A stretch of 64,000 nt of DNA from Nocardioides panacisoli (lineage in GTDB: Bacteria > Actinomycetota > Actinomycetes > Propionibacteriales > Nocardioidaceae): NCBI RefSeq assembly GCF_019448235.1, contig NZ_CP080409.1, forward strand, positions 3,348,001 through 3,412,000, in the 5' to 3' direction. The notes under the pieces are model-generated. The model made no database searches and had not been told where the DNA came from. It saw nothing but the letters and a program-made list of their open reading frames with translations. Shown here in pieces: positions 8,745 through 16,873 of this stretch (position 1 is its first letter; the number at the start of each line of letters is the position of its first letter). Position numbers and translations under genes: made by a program.

Positions 8745-8760
8745 GACCGTGCCCGGGAAG

Positions 8761-8796
8761 TTGATGCGCGCAACCAGATCCAATATAGTTGTCAAC
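8761..8796 (+). promoter_or_regulatory. MFS-marR promoter with operator over the -10
   Basis: TTGATG (8761-8766) and TATAGT (8784-8789) are 17 bp apart. The dyad GTTG-T-CAAC (8788-8796) covers the end of the -10 and the predicted start site near 8796. A repressor bound there would block transcription of the pump and of marR; the MarR encoded downstream is the obvious candidate. Confidence 0.65.
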
Positions 8797-8817
8797 ATCA
8801 ACCAATCTGGAGGTGGC

Positions 8818-10464
8818 GTGAGCCAGGCACGCAGCGCAGGGGACCCGGTGACTCAGGCGGGACCGACGCCCACGGCGGCAGCGGGCCCGACGATGACGCA
8901 CCGCGAGGTGCTGGAGGCGATGAGCGGGCTGCTGCTCGCCATGTTCGTCGCGATGGTCTCGAGCACGATCGTCACCAACGCGCTGCCGGTGATCGTCACC
9001 GACCTCGACGGCTCCCAGACCGGTTACACCTGGGTCGTCGTCGCGCTGTTGCTTGCGATGACCGCGACCACCCCGCTGTGGGGCAAGCTCGCCGACCTGT
9101 TCGACAAGAAGCTGCTGGTGCAACTCGCCCTGGTCATCTTCAGCATCGGGTCCTTGGTCGCCGCCCTGGCGCCCAACATGGGCGTGCTGATCACGGCCCG
9201 CGTCATCCAGGGCCTGGGCGTCGGCGGGCTGACGGCGCTGGTGCAGGTGATCATCGCCGGCCTCGTCTCGCCCCGCGAGCGCGGCCGCTACACCGGCTAC
9301 ATCGGCGCCACCTTCGCCGTCGCCACCGTCTCCGGACCGCTGGCCGGCGGGCTCATCGTCGACAGTCCGCTCGGCTGGCGGGGCTGCTTCTACGTCGTGC
9401 TGCCCGTCGCCGTGGGCGCCTTCGTCGTGCTGCAGCGCACGCTGCACCTCCCGACCCGACGCCGCGAGGTCAGCATCGACTACCTCGGCGCGCTCCTGCT
9501 CATGGGTGGCGTCAGCGCGCTGCTGATCTGGATCTCCCTGGCGGGCAACTCCTTCGACTGGGGATCCGCGCCCAGCCTCTCGCTGGTGGCCCTGGGCGTC
9601 GTCCTGGTTGCTGCCGCGACCTGGGTCGAGGCCCGCGTCGCCGCCGACCCGATCATCCCGCTGCGACTGTTCCGCGACCGCACCACCCGGTTGGCCACCA
9701 TCGCCTCCGCCTCGATCGGATTGGCGATGTTCGGCGCGACGGTCTACCTCAGCCAGTACTTCCAGCTCTCCCGCGGCATGTCGCCCACGCAGGCGGGCCT
9801 GATGTCGGTGTGCATGGTGGGCGGGCTGCTCGTCTCCAGCATCCTCACCGGCCGGGTCATCGCCGCCACCGGCTACTGGAAGCGCTGGCTCGTCGGGGGC
9901 GCCGCCGTCGCCACGCTCGGCCTCGCGCTGCTCGGCACCATCGACGGGGACACCCCGATCTGGCTGGTCGGCGGCTACATGGCCGTCCTCGGCACCGGCA
10001 TCGGCGCCACGATGCAGAACCTCGTGCTCGCGGTGCAGAACAACACCGCGTACGCCGACATGGGTGCGGTCAGCTCGACGGTCGCCTTCTTCCGCACCAT
10101 GGGCGGCTCCGTCGGTGTCTCGGTGCTGGGTGCGGTGCTCGCCCACCAGGTGGCCGACCGGGTCGAGACCGGCGTCGCCGACCTGGCCGCCAGTGGACGA
10201 CTGGATCCCGAACAGCTGGCCGAGCTCCAGCACTCGCATGGCAGCATCCCGGACGTGTCTGCCCTGCCCGACCCCCTCCGTGTGCTCTACGAAGGTGCCT
10301 TCGGTGAGGCCGCCGGTCACCTCTTCCTCATCGCCGCGCCGCTGGGGCTGCTCGCGCTCATCTGCGTGCTGTACATCAAGGAGGTGCCGTTGCGCACGAC
10401 CATCGAGTCCGAGGACGAGATCGCCGGGCGCGCTCCCGAGCCGACCGCGGAGCCCGGTCGATGA
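8818..10464 (+). CDS. MFS multidrug efflux transporter, DHA2 (14-helix) family
   Basis: A 548-residue inner-membrane proton antiporter of the EmrB/QacA type, expected to expel hydrophobic drugs. About 14 hydrophobic helices span residues 30-510. The loop 2-3 motif A appears as LWGKLADLFDKK (about residues 86-97). Motif C is recognisable in helix 5 as ATVSGPLAGGLI (about 169-180). The GTG at 8818 has GGAGG four to five bases upstream; an in-frame GTG-like start at 8743 would extend into the promoter and is rejected. The stop codon overlaps the marR ATG, making a two-gene operon. The promoter carries a dyad over its -10 box. Confidence 0.92.
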   Translation: MSQARSAGDPVTQAGPTPTAAAGPTMTHREVLEAMSGLLLAMFVAMVSSTIVTNALPVIVTDLDGSQTGYTWVVVALLLAMTATTPLWGKLADLFDKKLLVQLALVIFSIGSLVAALAPNMGVLITARVIQGLGVGGLTALVQVIIAGLVSPRERGRYTGYIGATFAVATVSGPLAGGLIVDSPLGWRGCFYVVLPVAVGAFVVLQRTLHLPTRRREVSIDYLGALLLMGGVSALLIWISLAGNSFDWGSAPSLSLVALGVVLVAAATWVEARVAADPIIPLRLFRDRTTRLATIASASIGLAMFGATVYLSQYFQLSRGMSPTQAGLMSVCMVGGLLVSSILTGRVIAATGYWKRWLVGGAAVATLGLALLGTIDGDTPIWLVGGYMAVLGTGIGATMQNLVLAVQNNTAYADMGAVSSTVAFFRTMGGSVGVSVLGAVLAHQVADRVETGVADLAASGRLDPEQLAELQHSHGSIPDVSALPDPLRVLYEGAFGEAAGHLFLIAAPLGLLALICVLYIKEVPLRTTIESEDEIAGRAPEPTAEPGR

Positions 10465-10898
10465 GTCGGCGTGACGACGCCCTGCAGCACATCGAGCACG
10501 AGCTCGGCGTGCTGCTGCGCCGCGCGCGCCGGGTGGTGGCCCAACGGGCGGCCGAGGTGCACCCCGACCTGCAGACCGGTGCCTACCTGATGCTGGGCCA
10601 CCTCCAGCGCTGCGGTGCGCTGCGGGCCTCCGCCCTCTGTGAGGTGCTCGACCTGGACAAGGCGGCCGTGAGTCGCCACGTCCAGCACCTGCTCGAGCTC
10701 GGCCTGGTCGACCGGACCCCGGACCCCGAGGACGGTCGGGCCACCCTGATCGTCCCCAGCGAGCAGGGCCGCGCCCAGATGCAGCAGGTGCGCGAGCAGC
10801 GCCGCCGCGGCATGGACGAGCGGCTGGCGGACTGGCCCACCAGCGACCTGGAGGACCTGGTCGGCCTGCTGGAGCGCTACAACTCCGCCTTGGGCTGA
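10461..10898 (+). CDS. MarR-family regulator of the efflux pump
   Basis: A 145-residue winged-helix regulator. The DNA-recognition region lies around residues 50-75 (ALCEVLDLDKAAVSRHVQHL), followed by the wing with VDRTPDPEDGRATLIVPSEQG, where the conserved D-x-R/G turn is clear. N- and C-terminal helices supply the dimer interface. The ATG overlaps the MFS stop codon (ATGA), so pump and regulator are co-transcribed. It probably binds the GTTGTCAAC dyad over the -10 box at 8784-8796, giving ligand-relieved autorepression; that link is inference. Transcription ends facing the thioesterase-like gene, with a 9-bp gap. Confidence 0.9.
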   Translation: MSRRDDALQHIEHELGVLLRRARRVVAQRAAEVHPDLQTGAYLMLGHLQRCGALRASALCEVLDLDKAAVSRHVQHLLELGLVDRTPDPEDGRATLIVPSEQGRAQMQQVREQRRRGMDERLADWPTSDLEDLVGLLERYNSALG

Positions 10899-10907
10899 GG
10901 CCGAAGG

Positions 10908-11600
10908 TCAGCCGAAGGTGTCGGGGTCCACGGTGATCCAGACGTGCTCGGCCGCTGCCAGCACCTCGCCGTCGGCGTCGTGCAGCGTCGTCGCCGTGAA
11001 CGTCTTCCGGCCCTCGGCCCCGCGCACGGCGCCGGTGACGACGTACCGCTCGCTGGTCCGGGGCAGCCGGCGGATGCGGACCGTGATCTGGCCCAGCACC
11101 ATCATCCGTTCGGCGATGTCACTCGCCCAGGCCCCGGGACAGTCCAGCGCGCCCCAGGTGATCGGGACCGACACCTCGTACGGCGTCCACGTCGCGGCCA
11201 CGCGCCCCGGCTCGACCGGGCCCGCGAACACCCGCAGCCCGTCGTCGGAACGCCGGTCGGTGCCGCACACGAAGCAGGTGGGGAACGGGTGGCTCGCCAG
11301 GCCGACGTACTTCTCCTCGGCCTCGCTGGCGCGGGCCACGGTGACCGGCGGCAGCGGCTCCGGCTCGAGTTCGGCGTACGACGCCTCGGCCACCGTGCGG
11401 CCCTGGTGGGTCGCCACCGACCCGGTGGGGGTCTCGGTGAGGGCCAGGGGCGTGTCCAGTGGCGGCGGTCGGTGCAGGCGGACCGTCACCGCGGTGTCGC
11501 GGGAGCCCGGCAGGTCCTGGGCGAGGGAGCCCGCGGTCCAGCCGCCGTTGCCCGAGTTCGCGGGGCCGTTGAACCGGCGCGGCACGATCAGCGATTTCAC
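10908..11600 (-). CDS. Thioesterase-like (hotdog) protein of unknown substrate
   Basis: A 230-residue protein whose general character (short beta-rich segments, RVAATWTPYEVSVP, ERYVVTGAVRGAEGRKTFTATTLHDADGE split over the second half) fits an acyl-CoA thioesterase or hotdog fold; the similarity is judged by eye and is moderate. A CFVCG motif around residues 115-119 (FPTCFVCGTDRRSDDGLRV) is seen in a subgroup of these proteins and may bind metal. The GTG at 11600 was chosen as the first start inside the intergenic gap with ideR; longer frames would run through the ideR start. It is divergent from ideR across 46 bp. Confidence 0.6.
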   Translation of the reverse strand: MKSLIVPRRFNGPANSGNGGWTAGSLAQDLPGSRDTAVTVRLHRPPPLDTPLALTETPTGSVATHQGRTVAEASYAELEPEPLPPVTVARASEAEEKYVGLASHPFPTCFVCGTDRRSDDGLRVFAGPVEPGRVAATWTPYEVSVPITWGALDCPGAWASDIAERMMVLGQITVRIRRLPRTSERYVVTGAVRGAEGRKTFTATTLHDADGEVLAAAEHVWITVDPDTFG

Positions 11601-11610
11601 GGACTCCAGC

Positions 11611-11640
11611 CTGCCAGCGGAACCACGGATGAGACACAAT
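11611..11640 (+). promoter_or_regulatory. ideR promoter, leaderless spacing
   Basis: CTGCCA (11611-11616) and CACAAT (11635-11640) are 18 bp apart, and the -10 ends six bases before the GTG at 11647. No ribosome site is visible. No iron-box (TTAGGTTAGGCTAACCTAA-like) sequence is evident here, so autoregulation is not supported. Confidence 0.5.
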
Positions 11641-11646
11641 GGCGTC

Positions 11647-12333
11647 GTGAGCGACCTGATCGACACCACCGAGATGTACCTCCGCACGATCTACGAACTC
11701 GTGGAGGAGGGGATCGTGCCGCTGCGCGCCCGCATCGCCGAGCGGCTCCACCAGAGCGGTCCCACGGTGTCGCAGACCGTCGCCCGCATGGAGCGCGACG
11801 GCCTCCTGACCGTCGAGGGTGACCGCCACCTCGAGCTCACCGACGAGGGCCGCCGGCTCGCGACCTCGGTGATGCGCAAGCACCGCCTCGCCGAGCGCCT
11901 GCTCACCGACGTCATCGGCTTGGAGTGGGAGCTGGTCCACGAGGAGGCGTGCCGCTGGGAGCACGTCATCTCCGAGAACGTCGAGCGCCGCCTCATCCAG
12001 CTGCTCGACCACCCGACCGAGTCGCCGTACGGCAACCCCATCCCCGGCCTCGCCGAGATCGGGGAGACCGCCGAGGGCGAGGAGTTCATGGCCGGCGTCG
12101 AGCCGCTCTCCAAGGCCGCCGGCACCGAGAGCAGCCGCGCCCTGGTCCGCCGCATCTCCGAGGAGATGCAGAAGGACGAGTCGCTCATGAGCGCCCTGCG
12201 TCGCGTCGGTGCCATGCCCGACAAGGCCGTCAACATCCAGGCCACCCCCGACGGCGTCATGGTCGGCGCCGGCGGCGAGACCGCCGAACTGGTCACTGAC
12301 GCCGCCGACCACATCTTCGTCAAGAAACTTTGA
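11647..12333 (+). CDS. ideR: Iron-dependent repressor, DtxR/IdeR family
   Basis: Fe(II)-activated dimeric repressor of iron uptake and storage genes. The 228 residues contain all three domains: winged helix (1-73, including RARIAERLHQSGPTVSQTVA), dimerisation (74-140) and a C-terminal SH3-like domain (about 150-228). Every metal ligand known from DtxR is at its usual number: Met10, His79, Glu83, His98, Cys102, Glu105 and His106. Cys102 points to iron rather than manganese sensing (MntR-type proteins differ there). The GTG at 11647 follows a CACAAT -10 by six bases, so the mRNA is probably leaderless. The gene is convergent with the sirtuin, with a palindromic repeat between them. Confidence 0.96.
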   Translation: MSDLIDTTEMYLRTIYELVEEGIVPLRARIAERLHQSGPTVSQTVARMERDGLLTVEGDRHLELTDEGRRLATSVMRKHRLAERLLTDVIGLEWELVHEEACRWEHVISENVERRLIQLLDHPTESPYGNPIPGLAEIGETAEGEEFMAGVEPLSKAAGTESSRALVRRISEEMQKDESLMSALRRVGAMPDKAVNIQATPDGVMVGAGGETAELVTDAADHIFVKKL

Positions 12334-12345
12334 GGCGGGTGCGGG

Positions 12346-12426
12346 ATCCCCGGTTAACCGGGGATACCTTCACTTCCATGGTCTTGCAAGACCATGGAAG
12401 TACCAGTTTCCCCGGTTGACCGGGGA
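12346..12426. repeat. Triple-palindrome element, copy 1
   Basis: Three dyads in a row: a perfect 20-bp palindrome (12346-12365, core CCCCGGTTAACCGGGG), a perfect 30-bp palindrome (12372-12401, half-site ACTTCCATGGTCTTG), and CCCCGGTTGACCGGGG (12410-12425, one base off symmetry). A second copy is at 24576-24657. It lies between the convergent ideR and sirtuin genes and encodes the sirtuin's last 24 residues and its TAA stop (from the TTAA centre). Size and structure resemble REP/MITE-type elements. No transposase is nearby. Confidence 0.8.
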
Positions 12427-13223
12427 TTCCGCACCGCCGCCAGCCGCGGCAACCATTCGCTCGTGCCGACGTCGAGGCGGTACGTCGCGAGGTCGTCGCC
12501 GCGGGTGGGGCCGCGGTTGACGATGACGACGGGGACGCCGAGCTTGGCGGCGCGCTTGACGAAGCGCAGGCCGCTCATGACCGTCAGGCTCGATCCGGCG
12601 ACGAGGATCGCACCACCGGAGTCGGCGAGGGCGTCGACGGCGGCGTAGCAGCGGGCGACCCGGTCGGGCGGGACGTTCTCGCCGAAGAAGACGACATCGG
12701 GCTTGAGCACGCCGCCGCAGCCGTCGCAGCCGGGGACCACGAAGTCGGCGGTGTCGTCGAGCTCGACGTCGCCGTCGGGGCGGACCGGCGCGGCCCGGTG
12801 GCGCTCGAGCCACCCGGGGTTGGCGGCGCCGAGCCGTTCCTGCAGCGCGGCGCGCGGCGACGTACGCCGGCACTCGAGGCAGACGACGTCGGCGATACGG
12901 CCGTGGAGCGCGACGACGCGGGGGGTGGCGCTGGCCTCGTGGAGGCCGTCGACGTTCTGGGTGATCACCAGGTCGGCGCCCAGCGCCGCGACGGCGCGGT
13001 GCCCGTCGTTGGGCACGGCCGCGCCCATGCGGGTCCAGCCGAGGTGGCTGCGTGCCCAGTAGCGCTGCTGGGCGCCGGGCCCGGAAACGAACTCGTCGTA
13101 GGTCATCGGCTGCCGCGGCGGGCTGTCGGGGCCGCGGTAGTCGGGGATGCCGGAGTCGGTGGACAGCCCCGCGCCGGTCAGCACGACCAGCGGTCGCGTG
13201 CCGAGCAGCTCCAGTGCGTCCAC
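12354..13223 (-). CDS. Sirtuin, NAD-dependent protein deacylase
   Basis: Removes acyl groups from lysines, consuming NAD+. A 289-residue protein with GAGLSTDSGIPDYRG (18-32, cofactor loop), TQNVDGLH (88-95), catalytic His107 in ALHGRI, zinc ligands Cys115, Cys118, Cys166 and Cys169, and GSSL in the second NAD-binding half. The spacing fits class II/bacterial sirtuins. Residues 266-289 (from NPRSTGETG onward) are translated from the triple-palindrome repeat, so the native C-terminus has been replaced or extended. The GTG at 13223 lies one base past the stop of the PCMT gene, consistent with an operon DUF2277-PCMT-sirtuin. Confidence 0.93.
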   Translation of the reverse strand: MDALELLGTRPLVVLTGAGLSTDSGIPDYRGPDSPPRQPMTYDEFVSGPGAQQRYWARSHLGWTRMGAAVPNDGHRAVAALGADLVITQNVDGLHEASATPRVVALHGRIADVVCLECRRTSPRAALQERLGAANPGWLERHRAAPVRPDGDVELDDTADFVVPGCDGCGGVLKPDVVFFGENVPPDRVARCYAAVDALADSGGAILVAGSSLTVMSGLRFVKRAAKLGVPVVIVNRGPTRGDDLATYRLDVGTSEWLPRLAAVRNPRSTGETGTSMVLQDHGSEGIPG

Positions 13224-13224
13224 G

Positions 13225-13770
13225 TCACGAGCCTACGAGCGGGACGAAGCGGAACGGACCGTGCCGGGTCACCTCGGGCCCGTCGTCGCCGCGCACCACG
13301 CGCAGCATCTGGCCGCTGACCGGCACCACCAGTACGCCGCCCGGTGCGAGCTGGTCCACGAGCTCGCCCGGCAGGGCCGCGGCCTCGGCGGACACCAGGA
13401 TCCGGTCGTACGGCGCCCCGTCGGGCCACCCGAGGACGTCCGGCCGCGCCTCGTGCACCACCGCCTCGACCCGCTCGCGGGCGAACGCGACCAGCTCCGG
13501 CACCCGCTCGACGGCGACCACGTCGCCGGCGTCGCCGGTCAGCCACGCCGCCAGCGCGGTGGTCCAGCCGGACCCGGCGCCCACGTCGAGCACCCGGTGA
13601 CCCGCGCCGACGTCGAGCAGGTCGAGCATGATCCGGACGGTGGTCGGCTGGCTGTTGGTGGCGCCGTACCCGAGTGGGAGCGGGGCATCGAGTGCGGCGC
13701 GGGCCTGCTGGTCCCGGGGCAGGAAGCGGCGCCGGTCGACCGCCCGCATCGCCTCGGCCGCGCGTCCCAT
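13225..13770 (-). CDS. Protein-L-isoaspartate O-methyltransferase-like enzyme
   Basis: A 181-residue SAM-dependent methyltransferase of the PCMT family, which repairs isoaspartyl damage in proteins. Seen: FLPRDQQARAALDAPLPLGYG near residues 16-36 in two short runs, where the family has its substrate loop, TNSQPTTVRIML (the conserved S-Q-P), motif I VLDVGAGSGWTTALAA and DRILVSAEAAALP (post-motif region). It is shorter than typical PCMT (about 210). I chose the ATG at 13770; a longer frame would overlap the DUF2277 gene. It lies between DUF2277 (4-bp gap) and the sirtuin (1-bp gap), suggesting a protein-quality operon, although true isoaspartate activity is unproven. Confidence 0.8.
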   Translation of the reverse strand: MGRAAEAMRAVDRRRFLPRDQQARAALDAPLPLGYGATNSQPTTVRIMLDLLDVGAGHRVLDVGAGSGWTTALAAWLTGDAGDVVAVERVPELVAFARERVEAVVHEARPDVLGWPDGAPYDRILVSAEAAALPGELVDQLAPGGVLVVPVSGQMLRVVRGDDGPEVTRHGPFRFVPLVGS

Positions 13771-13774
13771 GGGT

Positions 13775-14041
13775 TCAGCCGTAGCGCAGGCGGGCCTTCG
13801 CGCGCCGCTTCTCCGCCTCGACCTCGCGGTCCTTGGGCGGCGCGGTCGTGGTGAGGCCGTCCAGCAGCCGCTGGGTGGCGTCGGCGACCTCCGCGACCGC
13901 CTGCTCGAACGCGGCGGCGTTGGCCTGTGAAGGCTTGGGGGATCCGCTGATCTTGCGCACGTACTGCAGCGCGGCGGAGTGCACCTCCTCCGACGTCGCC
14001 GGCGGCGCGAAGTTGTGCAGGGGGCGGATGTTGCGGCACAT
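13775..14041 (-). CDS. DUF2277 family small protein
   Basis: An 88-residue basic protein with the family N-terminus MCRNIRPLHNFAPPATSEEV, then a helical region containing ALQYVRKISG and a C-terminal Arg/Lys/Glu tail (EVEAEKRRAKARLRYG). I recognise the N-terminus as the hallmark of DUF2277, a widespread family without an assigned biochemical role. It starts at the ATG at 14041, 124 bp from the divergent reductase gene, and heads the minus-strand group DUF2277-PCMT-sirtuin. The conserved Cys2 could be functional. No further role can be inferred. Confidence 0.8.
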   Translation of the reverse strand: MCRNIRPLHNFAPPATSEEVHSAALQYVRKISGSPKPSQANAAAFEQAVAEVADATQRLLDGLTTTAPPKDREVEAEKRRAKARLRYG

Positions 14042-14165
14042 GCCTCCACGGTACGCCGGGCGGGCCGCCGGGGCTGCCCGTCGAGCCTTGCGGGGGCCGC
14101 CGCGGCAGTCCCACCATCCGGGGGGAGGTGCGACCGGGGCCGCCGATCGGTGCAACGATGCAGGC

Positions 14166-15359
14166 ATGGCAGCTTCCAACGCAGGCGACCGCCCCTACGA
14201 CCTGGTGCTCCTCGGCGCCACCGGCTTCACCGGTGGGCTGACGGCCGAGTACCTCGCCGACCACGCGCCCGCCGGACTGCGGTGGGCCCTCGCCGGCCGC
14301 AACCAGGGCAAGCTCGAGGCCGTACGCGACCGGCTCGCCGAGCGCAACGGATCGCTGGCCGACCTGCCGCTGCTGCACGCCGACGCCGGCGACGCGGGCA
14401 GCCTGGCCGAGCTGGCCAGCCAGACCAAGGTCGTCGCGACCACGGTCGGCCCCTACCTGGAGCACGGCGAGCCACTCGTGCGCGCCTGCGCCGAGGCCGG
14501 CACCGACTACCTCGACCTGACGGGTGAGCCGGAGTTCGTCGACCGGATGTACGTCGCCCACCACGAGACCGCTCGCGCCACCGGCGCACGCCTGGTCCAC
14601 GCCTGCGGTTTCGACTCCATCCCGCACGACCTCGGCGCCTACTTCACCGTCCAGCAGCTGGCCGCCGACGGTCCGATCACCACGCCGGTGACGATGCGCG
14701 GCATCGTCCGGGCCGGAGCGGCGTTCTCCGGTGGCACCTTCGCGTCCGCGCTGACCGCGATGTCGCGCGCGAAGCAGATGAAATCCGCGATGAGCGAGCG
14801 CAAGGCGGTCGAGCCGCGTCCCGAGGGTCGCCGTGCCAAGCCCGTGGGCGGCAAGCCGCACAAGGACCCGCTGCTGGGCTACTGGCTGCTGCCGATGCCG
14901 GTGGTCGACCCGCTGATCGTGGCGCGCAGCGGCGCCGCGCTGCCGGCGTACGGCCCCGACTTCCGCTACTCCCACTACGCCGGCACCAAGACCCTGCGCT
15001 ACGCCGCGGGTGGTGCCCTCGGCGTCGGTGCCATCGGTGTCGCGGCCCAGGTGCCGCCGGTGCGGGAGTTCCTCAAGAAGCGCGTGCCGCAGGGCGAGGG
15101 GCCCGACGAGCGGCGCCGCGAGAAGTCGTGGTTCACCGTCGACGTGGTGGGCGAGACCGACGGCCGCACCGTGCACGCGCGGGTGAGCGGGGGCGACCCC
15201 GGCTACACCGAGACCGCGAAGATGCTGGCCGAGGCGGCGATGTGCCTCGCGCTCGACGACAACCCCGAGTCCGCCGGGCAGGTCACCACCGCCCAGGCGA
15301 TGGGTGACGCCCTCCTCGCGCGGCTCCAGACGGCCGGGATTGATTTCACCGTCCTGTGA
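14166..15359 (+). CDS. Saccharopine dehydrogenase-like NAD(P)-binding reductase
   Basis: A 397-residue oxidoreductase-like protein of the family that includes mycobacterial trans-acting enoyl reductases and Rv2449c-type proteins. The N-terminal Rossmann motif GATGFTGGLTAEYL (about 17-30) and LAGRNQGKLEAVRDRL are clear. The middle carries DLTGEPEFVDRMY and HACGFDSIPHDLG, both typical of this family. A hydrophobic stretch around 280-300 suggests membrane association. The ATG at 14166 lies six bases after AACGAT, so it may be leaderless; a long upstream open frame overlaps the DUF2277 gene and is rejected. Substrate unknown, possibly lipid-linked. Confidence 0.85.
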   Translation: MAASNAGDRPYDLVLLGATGFTGGLTAEYLADHAPAGLRWALAGRNQGKLEAVRDRLAERNGSLADLPLLHADAGDAGSLAELASQTKVVATTVGPYLEHGEPLVRACAEAGTDYLDLTGEPEFVDRMYVAHHETARATGARLVHACGFDSIPHDLGAYFTVQQLAADGPITTPVTMRGIVRAGAAFSGGTFASALTAMSRAKQMKSAMSERKAVEPRPEGRRAKPVGGKPHKDPLLGYWLLPMPVVDPLIVARSGAALPAYGPDFRYSHYAGTKTLRYAAGGALGVGAIGVAAQVPPVREFLKKRVPQGEGPDERRREKSWFTVDVVGETDGRTVHARVSGGDPGYTETAKMLAEAAMCLALDDNPESAGQVTTAQAMGDALLARLQTAGIDFTVL

Positions 15360-15564
15360 AGAATGCGATTTCCGGTGCCGGGAATGACATTCTAAATATC
15401 GGTCGAATGCCGCTCCCGCACAACTGGGAATGACGGGTCCGCCCCTATTCGGTGCGCTTGCCCGTTGGTCCCAGAATACCGCAGATCTCCACTGTTGACC
15501 GTGCTCCCGGGCAGGCGGGTTGTCCTAGCATGAAAAGGACATTCCGCTATTACGGGAGCTCACA

Positions 15565-16779
15565 ATGGAAGATTTCTGGGACCAGATCGACTGGGCATCC
15601 ATGGTGCAGAACGTGGTATTCGCGATCGTCATCCTCGTCGTCACCTGGATCGTCGCGACCCTCGTCAAGACGCTGTTCGCCCGGCTCACGACCAAGGTGC
15701 CTGCGCTGCAGGGCGACGGCGGGAGTGGCGACACACTCGGCGCGTCACTGGGCCAGGTGGCCTCGCTGCTGGTGTGGCTGTTCGGCCTCATCGCCGTGCT
15801 CCAGGTGTTCGCGCTCGGCCAGGTGCTGGCGCCCATCCAGGGGCTCCTCAATGGGATCTTCGAGTTCCTGCCCAACATCATCGGCGCGGGATTCGTCTTC
15901 TTCGTGGGAGCGCTGGTCGCCAAGATCGTGCGCCAGCTCATCCACACGGCACTGACGGCCCTGCCCTACGAGCGATGGCTGAGCACGGCCAACGCCAAGG
16001 CGGGGGAGGCCACCGGGACCGGGGGGACCCGGGTCGACACCGACCGTCAGGGCTCCCTGGCCAGGACGCTTCCCACCACCCTGGCGACGGTCGTCTACGG
16101 GCTGATCATGCTGCTGGTCGCGATCGCTGCCCTGCAGGTGTTGGGCATCGAGTCGATCTCCCGCCCCGCCGAGCAGATGCTGCAGACCATCTTCGACGCG
16201 GTCCCGAGCATCGTCGCCGCGTTGGTCCTGCTCGGCATCGGTGTCGCCATCGCCCGGTTCGTCGGTGGGATCCTCGAGCAGTTGCTGGTGGGTGCCGGCA
16301 CCGACCGGGCGCTGCGCGAGATCCAGGTGCTGCCCGAGGACAAGGAGGCCAGCCCCGTCATCGCCAAGGTGGCGCAGGTCGGCATCGCCCTGTTCTTCGC
16401 GGTCGCGGCGGTCCAGCTGCTGGGGTTCCCGCAGCTGACGATCATCCTCAGTGAGGTCCTCGAGCTCGGCGGGCGCGTGCTGTTCGGTGGCGTGATCGTG
16501 GTGGCGGGCGTCTTCATCGCCAACCTGGTCTCCGGGTTCCTCTCGGGGCACGCGAGCACCTTCATCCGCTACGCGATCATCGTGCTGTTCGCCGCGATGG
16601 GCCTCAACTACATGGGCGTCGCCAACCGGATCATCGAGCTCGGCTTCGGTGCGTTGGTCGTCGGCGGCGCGCTGGCCGCAGCGCTCGCCTTCGGGCTCGG
16701 TGGCCGCGAGGCCGCGGCGCGCCAGCTCGAGCAGTTCCGGCAGGGGACGGGGTCCGGGACGGGGGGCTCCGCGACCTGA
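15565..16779 (+). CDS. CmpX/MscS-like membrane protein with repeated TM_helix motifs
   Basis: A 404-residue inner-membrane protein. Hydrophobic helices fall near residues 15-35, 65-100, 108-135, 172-195, 205-235, 268-290, 295-325, 330-350 and 355-380. Repeated GxGxxxxxxxGxxV-type helices (PNIIGAGFVFFVGALVAKIV and VPSIVAALVLLGIGVAIARF) are the conserved TM_helix repeat of mechanosensitive-channel relatives such as CmpX. The MscS beta domain is not obvious, so gating by tension is uncertain. The start has GGGAG 8 bases upstream, and the 205-bp upstream gap is unusually AT-rich for this genome. A 15-bp hairpin follows the gene. Confidence 0.8.
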   Translation: MEDFWDQIDWASMVQNVVFAIVILVVTWIVATLVKTLFARLTTKVPALQGDGGSGDTLGASLGQVASLLVWLFGLIAVLQVFALGQVLAPIQGLLNGIFEFLPNIIGAGFVFFVGALVAKIVRQLIHTALTALPYERWLSTANAKAGEATGTGGTRVDTDRQGSLARTLPTTLATVVYGLIMLLVAIAALQVLGIESISRPAEQMLQTIFDAVPSIVAALVLLGIGVAIARFVGGILEQLLVGAGTDRALREIQVLPEDKEASPVIAKVAQVGIALFFAVAAVQLLGFPQLTIILSEVLELGGRVLFGGVIVVAGVFIANLVSGFLSGHASTFIRYAIIVLFAAMGLNYMGVANRIIELGFGALVVGGALAAALAFGLGGREAAARQLEQFRQGTGSGTGGSAT

Positions 16780-16810
16780 CCGACCGACGTCCACGCCGGG
16801 GACCCAACGG

Positions 16811-16849
16811 CGCAGCGCACCCCGATCGAGCCGGTCGGGGTGCGCTGCG
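16811..16849. terminator. Bidirectional hairpin between convergent genes
   Basis: CGCAGCGCACCCCGA (16811-16825) and its exact complement (16835-16849) form a 15-bp stem with a 9-base loop. There is no T-run on either side. Its position between the channel-like gene and the convergent 416-aa gene suggests a shared 3'-end element that stops or protects both transcripts. Confidence 0.6.
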
Positions 16850-16873
16850 TCCGGGACCGTCTCCCGGTGCCGT

